Shown here: positions 6,154 to 10,412 of the stretch, in pieces
Position numbering within the stretch: position 1 is the stretch's first letter
How the letters are laid out: each line of letters begins with the position of its first letter
NCBI GenBank assembly: GCA_903970355.1
Contig: CAJCIF010000319.1
Span: forward strand, 1 to 10,412
DNA length: 10,412 nt
Origin: Actinomycetota bacterium
GTDB lineage: Bacteria; Cyanobacteriota; Vampirovibrionia; Obscuribacterales; Obscuribacteraceae
Reading direction: 5' to 3'
Translations under genes and position numbers: made by a program
Notes under the pieces: generated by a model
Database searches by the model: none
What the model saw: the letters and a program-made list of their open reading frames with translations, nothing else
What the model was told of the DNA's origin: nothing

Positions 6154-7539
6154 ATGTTAAACATAACTGCCAGACCGAGCGAAACAAAGCCAGGTGAAGA
6201 TGCCGCCAAGCGCGTGTACATCGAAACTTTTGGCTGCCAGATGAACAAGTCCGACTCCGAGCACATGCTTGGTCTGCTGGATGAAATTGGCTATAGCCAG
6301 ACTGCCAACCTGAAGTCTGCCGATCTGATGATCCTTAATACTTGTGCAATTCGCGAAGGCGCAGAAGATAAGGTTTACAGCTATCTAGGAGCCTGGCGCA
6401 AAATTAAAGAGTCACGACCGAATGCCATGATCGCAGTCGGTGGATGCGTCGCCCAGGATGCCGGCAGTAATCTCGTTAAACGCGCGCCTTACGTAGACAT
6501 TGTCTTCGGTACGCACAATCTGCACAGGCTGCCGGAGTTGGTTTTAAAAGCGCAGAAATCAAATGCGCCGGTGGTTGAGGTCTTTCAGGAATTGCCTGAA
6601 GATTTGCCGGAGACGCCTGTTATTCGACAAAGCGACATCAGCGCCTGGGTCTCGATCATCTATGGCTGCGATTACAACTGCACCTATTGCATCGTTCCCT
6701 ATGTAAGAGGAAGAGAAAAGAGCCGGACTCTCGAAGTAATTACTCAAGAAGTAAAAGAGTTGGGAGAGGCTGGATACAAGGAAGTCACTTTTCTGGGACA
6801 GAACGTCACCGCATATGGACATGATCTCGATCCGAAAATTCACCTTGGTGACTTGTTGCGCCGAGCCGGCACCATAGATAGTATCAAGCGTTTGCGCTTC
6901 ATTACTGGACATCCCCGCGATCTGCAAGAAGGGATTATTGATGCTGTTGCAGAAGTTGAAACAGCTTGCGAATATTTCCATATACCAGTGCAAGCAGGTG
7001 ATGACCGCACTCTAAGAAGAATGGCTCGTGGCTATAACGTAGATTTCTACCGAAAACAAGTCGAGAAAATTCGCAAACGTCTTCCGGATGCGGCCATTAC
7101 TTCCGATCTAATTGTCGGTTTTCCAGGTGAAACAGAACAGGAATTTATGAATACTGTTTCTCTAGTGGAAGAAATTTGTTTTGATGCTTGCAATACGGCA
7201 GCCTATTCACCCCGCCAGCACACGCCCTCCGCCAATTGGGAGGCGCAAGTGCCGGAAGAGGAAAAATATGAACGGCTGCGGTTTTTAAATACAGTTGTCG
7301 CAGAGGTTTCGCACCGGCGCAACAAACGCTACTTAGGAAAGAGTGCTGAAATTTTAGTTGAAGGACGAAGCGAAAAGAGCGCTACTCGCTTAACCGGAAG
7401 AACACGAACCAACAAAATCGTGAACTTCGAAGGCGATGAATCTTTGATTGGGAAACTTGTCACCGTTCAAATTGATTCTGCCAATCCCTGGGCGTTAAGA
7501 GGCAACCTACGGAGTCCATCCCTTGTCGAAATTAGCTAA
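6154..7539 (+). CDS. miaB: tRNA-2-methylthio-N6-isopentenyladenosine37 synthase MiaB
   Basis: MiaB is a radical-SAM enzyme that adds a methylthio group to i6A at position 37 of tRNAs reading codons that start with U. The 461-residue protein has the three family domains. The N-terminal UPF0004 domain carries auxiliary-cluster cysteines C28 (FGCQMN), C64 (LNTCAIRE) and C98 (GGCVAQ). The radical SAM domain has C172, C176 and C179 (GCDYNCTYCIVPYVRGRE). A C-terminal TRAM domain spans roughly 390-455. FGCQMN, TCAIREGAEDK and LGQNVTAYG point to MiaB rather than the relatives MtaB (ms2t6A) or RimO. All six cluster cysteines are present. The start is preceded by a modest AAGAGA (6145-6150), 23 bp after ribD. 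Its 3' end overlaps the next gene by 17 bp. Confidence 0.96.
   Translation: MLNITARPSETKPGEDAAKRVYIETFGCQMNKSDSEHMLGLLDEIGYSQTANLKSADLMILNTCAIREGAEDKVYSYLGAWRKIKESRPNAMIAVGGCVAQDAGSNLVKRAPYVDIVFGTHNLHRLPELVLKAQKSNAPVVEVFQELPEDLPETPVIRQSDISAWVSIIYGCDYNCTYCIVPYVRGREKSRTLEVITQEVKELGEAGYKEVTFLGQNVTAYGHDLDPKIHLGDLLRRAGTIDSIKRLRFITGHPRDLQEGIIDAVAEVETACEYFHIPVQAGDDRTLRRMARGYNVDFYRKQVEKIRKRLPDAAITSDLIVGFPGETEQEFMNTVSLVEEICFDACNTAAYSPRQHTPSANWEAQVPEEEKYERLRFLNTVVAEVSHRRNKRYLGKSAEILVEGRSEKSATRLTGRTRTNKIVNFEGDESLIGKLVTVQIDSANPWALRGNLRSPSLVEIS
7511..7514 (+). promoter_or_regulatory. GGAG ribosome site supporting a TTG start for the Sua5-type gene
   Basis: GGAG inside the end of miaB lies 8 nt before TTG 7523, an ideal spacing. 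The competing ATG at 7550, in the same frame nine codons later, has only an AGG about 4 nt upstream. The better-spaced site favours TTG 7523, though the rare start codon leaves doubt. Confidence 0.5.
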
Positions 7540-8515
7540 TTTAGGTGTTATGGCAGTTAGTCCTACCGCCATCTCAAAAGCGGCCGGCTTGTTGAGAGAG
7601 GGCTATCTTGTTGCGTTTCCAACCGAAACAGTTTATGGATTGGGAGCTGATGCCCAAAACGAAGAGGCCGTTAAAAAGCTATACGAGGCAAAAGGCCGGC
7701 CGGTAAATCACCCGGTTATCGTGCATTTGCCCAGCTTCGAAAACATTTCCGAGTGGTGCCTAGACATTCCACAGGAAGCCTGGACATTGGCTAACGCATT
7801 TTGGCCAGGACCTTTGACCCTGGTTTTGCGAAGGTCCGAGAAAGCAAAAGATTTCATAACTGGCGGGCAAGACACAGTAGCGATAAGGGTGCCAAGCCAT
7901 CCCATTGCACTGGCACTTCTCAAAGAATTTGGCGGCGGCATCGTTGCACCTTCTGCAAACCGCTTCGGCAAGCTCAGCCCAACAAGAGCTGAGCATGTAG
8001 CAAACGATTTTGGTGAGGCTATTGCTCTTGTTCTTGATGGCGGCCCATGCCAGGTTGGCATTGAGTCAACGATCGTCAATTTGAGCGGCGGAAAGCCGGA
8101 AATATTGAGACCAGGCATGATCACTGCCGAACAAATTGCCCAACAACTAGGCATGCCAGGTTTGGATCTCGCACCGAGCGCAAAACCAACCGTGCATGTG
8201 CCCGGCGATCTGCCTACCCATTACGCTCCCGAGACGCCACTCTATGTAGTGGCGCAAGAAGAGCTGCATAATCTCGTCAAAAGCTCAGCTGGTCTAAAAT
8301 TTGCCGTTCTGGCATTCGACGACCAACCCGAAATATTATCAGCATATCGCTGGCTAAAAGCGTCCAACAATCCAAAGCGTTATGCCGAAGCTTTATACGC
8401 AACCTTGCGTTCCCTCGATCAAGCCGGAGCAGATCGCATCCTTATAGAAGCAGTGCCAACCGCATCCGAGTGGCAAGGCATCGCCGACCGCCTCCAGCGC
8501 GCCACACAGAAATAA
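7523..8515 (+). CDS. sua5: L-threonylcarbamoyladenylate synthase, two-domain Sua5/YwlC type
   Basis: The enzyme makes threonylcarbamoyl-AMP from threonine, bicarbonate and ATP, the first step of t6A37 synthesis on tRNAs reading codons that start with A; the TsaD complex completes it. At 330 residues it is the long Sua5 form rather than the short TsaC. The YrdC-type domain (about 12-205) shows LVAFPTETVYGLGADA (29-44), KGRP (57-60), SAN (144-146), GIESTIV (179-185) and ILRPG. The linker HVPGDLPTHYAPETPL (with HYAP at 213-216) leads into the Sua5 C-terminal domain (about 220-330). TTG 7523 is chosen for its GGAG site; ATG 7550 is the alternative and would remove nine non-conserved residues and the miaB overlap. 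The overlap suggests translational coupling with miaB. It is the last + strand gene and faces a convergent gene across a repeat-filled spacer. Confidence 0.93.
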   Translation: MSKLANLGVMAVSPTAISKAAGLLREGYLVAFPTETVYGLGADAQNEEAVKKLYEAKGRPVNHPVIVHLPSFENISEWCLDIPQEAWTLANAFWPGPLTLVLRRSEKAKDFITGGQDTVAIRVPSHPIALALLKEFGGGIVAPSANRFGKLSPTRAEHVANDFGEAIALVLDGGPCQVGIESTIVNLSGGKPEILRPGMITAEQIAQQLGMPGLDLAPSAKPTVHVPGDLPTHYAPETPLYVVAQEELHNLVKSSAGLKFAVLAFDDQPEILSAYRWLKASNNPKRYAEALYATLRSLDQAGADRILIEAVPTASEWQGIADRLQRATQK

Positions 8516-8538
8516 CGAACCGGATGCGTATGACAGAT

Positions 8539-8610
8539 CTGATGGCTCCAACGCACACGGGACTGATGGCTCTAACGCACACGGACCGGATGATTACGGC
8601 GCTAACGTAG
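8539..8610 (+). repeat. 24-bp tandem repeat, two good copies and one degenerate
   Basis: Copy 1 (8539-8562) and copy 2 (8563-8586) share CTGATGGCTC, then C or T, then AACGCACACGG, differing at two positions. A degraded third copy (8587-8610, starting CGGATG and containing GCTAACG) runs into the palindromic element. ACCGGATG also appears at 8519-8526 and 8585-8592. Because 24 is a multiple of three, reading frames stay open through it on both strands. No spacer separates the copies, so it is not a CRISPR. Confidence 0.75.
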
Positions 8611-8675
8611 GGGCATGGCACTGCCATGCCCACTCATATATAAAATGGGCATGGCACTGCCATGCCCCTACATTA
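8603..8675. repeat. Composite palindromic repeat element (nested inverted and direct repeats)
   Basis: Two 26-bp arms (8607-8632 and 8646-8671) are inverted repeats with one mismatch, separated by an AT-rich 13-bp spacer (8633-8645); the outer ends are GTAGGGGC and GCCCCTAC. Each arm contains the same 21-bp odd palindrome, GGGCATGGCA-C-TGCCATGCCC (8611-8631, 8647-8667), so the arms are both direct and inverted repeats. Weak pairing extends outward to 8603 and 8675 (TAAC / ATTA). The layout fits a REP- or MITE-like element; repeats with GTAGGGGC/GCCCCTAC ends are common in cyanobacteria and some other phyla. No transposase is present. It lies between convergent genes and may also end transcription. 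Confidence 0.85.
8642..8667 (-). terminator. Possible intrinsic terminator for the - strand genes, formed by the right palindrome arm
   Basis: Read on the - strand, a 9-bp GC-rich stem (GGGCATGGC / GCCATGCCC, three-base loop) is followed after one A by TTTT and further AT-rich sequence. It lies 27 bp after the stop of the small membrane protein gene. The T run is short, so efficiency is uncertain. In the + direction neither hairpin is followed by a T run. Confidence 0.4.
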
Positions 8676-8693
8676 ATTACAGCACCAACAGAT

Positions 8694-8834
8694 CTATGGC
8701 TTGAGAGCGTCTTCTACTGCTTGCGTGAGAAAGTGCGTGGCAATGAAGAGAGCGCCGGCACCTAGTACTGCGAAGATGACGATCGCGCCAAAGGTACTCT
8801 GCAAGTATTGTTGTTTTCTTTGCTCGATTCCCAT
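8694..8834 (-). CDS. Small single-pass membrane protein, function unknown
   Basis: From the ATG at 8834 this encodes 46 residues: a short charged N-terminus (MGIEQRKQQYLQ), one hydrophobic helix (about 14-35, including GAIVIFAVLGAGALFIA), and a short polar tail (VEDALKP). Positive residues before the helix predict the N-terminus inside. It has no recognised family. A GTG at 8885 in the same frame would add 17 residues, but these look like spacer translation, and that start lies only 6 bp after the upstream gene's stop; both starts have weak ribosome sites (GAG at 6 nt for the ATG). It follows the NagZ-type gene by 57 bp (or 6 bp from GTG) and probably shares its transcript. The coherent membrane segment on this strand is the main reason to believe it is real. 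Confidence 0.55.
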   Translation of the reverse strand: MGIEQRKQQYLQSTFGAIVIFAVLGAGALFIATHFLTQAVEDALKP

Positions 8835-8891
8835 ATTGAACTCGCGAAAGGTTCTAGTAAGTTTGATTGTAAGTGACAAATACACTTACTC

Positions 8892-10412
8892 TTATACTAT
8901 ATTCCCAATTTGGGCGCCTTTTCTGTCATAGAGACCGAGATCAACCGGGCAAACACCCACTGGTTGCCTTTCTTCAAGCAATAAGAAAGCTGCTGCTTCC
9001 ATCGCCAATTCGGACGGATCGAAGGTAGCAAGATAGTTTTTGGCCGATTTTGCAATGGCCGCATCAAAAGGAGAGTCACTGGCAATATGTAAAGTTTCGG
9101 ACGCTAGCGATTCTATTTTTTCGGAAAGCGCTGCCTGTCCCTTGTTGTTGCAGGCACGGAAAGTGAGCAATATGCAGTTCTTGCCGCGGCAAAATTCCCC
9201 CAGGCTCTCTATCTCATTTGATGCCGGGTCCAGACTGTAGCGCTTTTCCGTAAACTTGAGGTCGTTTTGTTGAATGGGCTTTCTCTCTTGCAATTGTTTT
9301 GCAAGACCAAGAGGATAGCGTTCATGGCTTGGTGCTAGAACAATCCACTCTTTGCCTTTCAGTGAGGGTACTTCGCCGCGCAGAAGGGCAATTGCTTTGC
9401 TTGAGTAATCGAACATGTAAGTCCGCCACTCAGGTAATGCTGCACTGAGACTTTCAAGCCGCTCTTTTCCTGAAACACTCTGAATCTTGCGAGGGAAAAG
9501 CGCATCGGTTCTCTGAATGGATTTTTGTACTTCCGCTTCTGTAAGTCGGCCATCTTCCAGGGCCTTCAACAGATATTTGTGAACGGATTTAGTTTCTTCG
9601 GCACTGGTACAGACAAGTAAATGGTCGACACCAGCTTTAAGCGCCATAAGACAGCTTTCTTCAAGAGTCCATTTGTCTCTAATGGCTTGCATGATCATGT
9701 CATCGGACATCACAAGTCCATCAAAATTCAGGAAGTCTCGCAAGATGCCACCAATTACGCGCTCCGATAGAGAGGCCGGCAAAGGTTCCGGATCTATGTG
9801 ACTGAGCCAGATATGACCAACCAAAATGGCACCCAGTTTTTTTAGATAACCTTCCGGTTTCAGGCATTCTCGAAAAGGAAAGAGATCGAACTCCCATAAG
9901 TCTTCCGTTTCGCTTTCGTTGACGGGGAGCCCAAAATGAGAATCCACATTGACGGAACCATGGCCAGGAAAATGTTTTCCAACCGGAACGATGCCAGATT
10001 GAATATAGGCATCGGCGACCATCCCGGCACACTGCGCTACTCCCATAGGCTCACTGCCATAAGAACGGGTACAGATTCCTGCGCCTTCCGCGTTACGGAA
10101 AACATCTAGGACTGGTGCCAGAACACAGTTAAGTCCGATCGCTGCCAGTTGAGCACCAGAGATGCTTGCTGTTTGCCAGAGAGCAAGAGCGGTTTCTTTT
10201 GCGGCCGCCAGTGCCATAGCGGAAGGCAACGGAATTAAGACATCATCAAATCTTTGAACAGCCCCGCCTTCCTCGTCTATAGAAAGAACTGGTGCGTGGT
10301 AACTTGCTCTAGAAGTTGCATCGACTAGCATGATTACTTGTTTTAGATTCTCGGCATTCGGTTTGAAAAATACGACACCACCGACAATGCCGTCTTTAAG
10401 CATCTGTTCGTG
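8892..10412 (-). CDS. nagZ: Beta-N-acetylhexosaminidase, GH3 family, NagZ type with C-terminal domain (5' end beyond window)
   Basis: GH3 NagZ enzymes cleave N-acetylglucosamine from peptidoglycan fragments during wall recycling. The frame runs open to the right edge. The ATG at 10403 gives 503 residues, but the protein there begins at the conserved GIVGGVVFF strand, so roughly the first 30-40 residues of the barrel lie outside. Positions from that Met: SIDEEGGAVQR (41-51), the family signature KHFPGHG (143-149) with D154-S-H156 on the catalytic loop, and VMSDDMIM with likely nucleophile D234. The catalytic barrel ends near 300; the remaining ~200 residues form a second domain ending in GVCPVDL, resembling two-domain Gram-positive NagZ rather than the ~340-residue enterobacterial form. 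No active-site residue is missing. Whether the enzyme is cytoplasmic or exported cannot be judged without the N-terminus. Confidence 0.93.
   Translation of the reverse strand, partial: HEQMLKDGIVGGVVFFKPNAENLKQVIMLVDATSRASYHAPVLSIDEEGGAVQRFDDVLIPLPSAMALAAAKETALALWQTASISGAQLAAIGLNCVLAPVLDVFRNAEGAGICTRSYGSEPMGVAQCAGMVADAYIQSGIVPVGKHFPGHGSVNVDSHFGLPVNESETEDLWEFDLFPFRECLKPEGYLKKLGAILVGHIWLSHIDPEPLPASLSERVIGGILRDFLNFDGLVMSDDMIMQAIRDKWTLEESCLMALKAGVDHLLVCTSAEETKSVHKYLLKALEDGRLTEAEVQKSIQRTDALFPRKIQSVSGKERLESLSAALPEWRTYMFDYSSKAIALLRGEVPSLKGKEWIVLAPSHERYPLGLAKQLQERKPIQQNDLKFTEKRYSLDPASNEIESLGEFCRGKNCILLTFRACNNKGQAALSEKIESLASETLHIASDSPFDAAIAKSAKNYLATFDPSELAMEAAAFLLLEERQPVGVCPVDLGLYDRKGAQIGNIV

Noticed and set aside
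6154..7539. MtaB (ms2t6A37 enzyme), which would fit the sua5 neighbour
   Set aside because: FGCQMN, TCAIREGAEDK and LGQNVTAYG are MiaB-type; MtaB proteins have a different set such as GCKVN and GIHTGGYG.
8442..8633. Antisense frame spanning the end of sua5 and the 24-bp repeats
   Set aside because: Its translation is a repeated low-complexity product of the tandem repeat, and it overlaps the conserved Sua5 C-terminus.
8539..8671. A CRISPR-like array of repeats
   Set aside because: The 24-bp copies abut with no spacers, the palindromic units are only two, and no cas gene is near.
8611..8671. An intrinsic terminator for the + strand sua5 operon
   Set aside because: The hairpins are strong, but neither is followed by a T run in the + direction; only the - strand reading has TTTT.

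Overview
The window looks like a chromosomal stretch from a Gram-negative-type bacterium of moderate GC content. The best guess is a non-photosynthetic relative of cyanobacteria (Melainabacteria / Obscuribacterales-like). This rests on the recalled abundance of membrane-anchored Ser/Thr kinases with TPR ectodomains in that group, and weakly on a GTAGGGGC...GCCCCTAC-type palindromic repeat of the kind common in cyanobacterial genomes. It is an inference; Planctomycetes or Acidobacteria are not excluded by what can be seen. No phage, transposase, tRNA, rRNA or CRISPR is visible.

Left part (1-4392, all + strand): a tandem array of at least three paralogous genes. The first is represented only by its 3' end, a TPR-type C-terminus. 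The next two are complete and share one architecture: an N-terminal Cys-x2-Cys...Cys-x-Cys motif, a PknB-like Ser/Thr kinase domain, one membrane-spanning helix, and a large presumably extracytoplasmic region of helical TPR-like repeats. The 12-bp first junction indicates co-transcription. The 52-bp second junction carries two micro-ORFs linked by TAATG stop-starts.

Middle part (4393-8515, + strand): a perfect TATAAT box and a short tandem repeat precede a probable operon. It encodes a small secreted TPR protein, the bifunctional riboflavin enzyme RibD, the tRNA methylthiotransferase MiaB, and a two-domain Sua5-type threonylcarbamoyl-AMP synthase. Gaps are 9 bp, 23 bp and a 17-bp overlap. MiaB and Sua5 both serve modification of tRNA position A37, in different tRNA sets.

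Right part (8516-10412): between convergent genes lies a repeat-rich spacer. It holds two to three copies of a 24-bp tandem repeat and a 65-bp inverted repeat whose arms are themselves palindromes. On the - strand follow a short single-pass membrane protein gene and, upstream of it, a GH3 beta-N-acetylhexosaminidase (NagZ type) whose 5' end runs off the right edge.

Most of the window is ordinary housekeeping. The less explained parts are the kinase array with its Cys-rich N-terminus and diverging activation loops, the micro-ORF leader, and the palindromic repeat.
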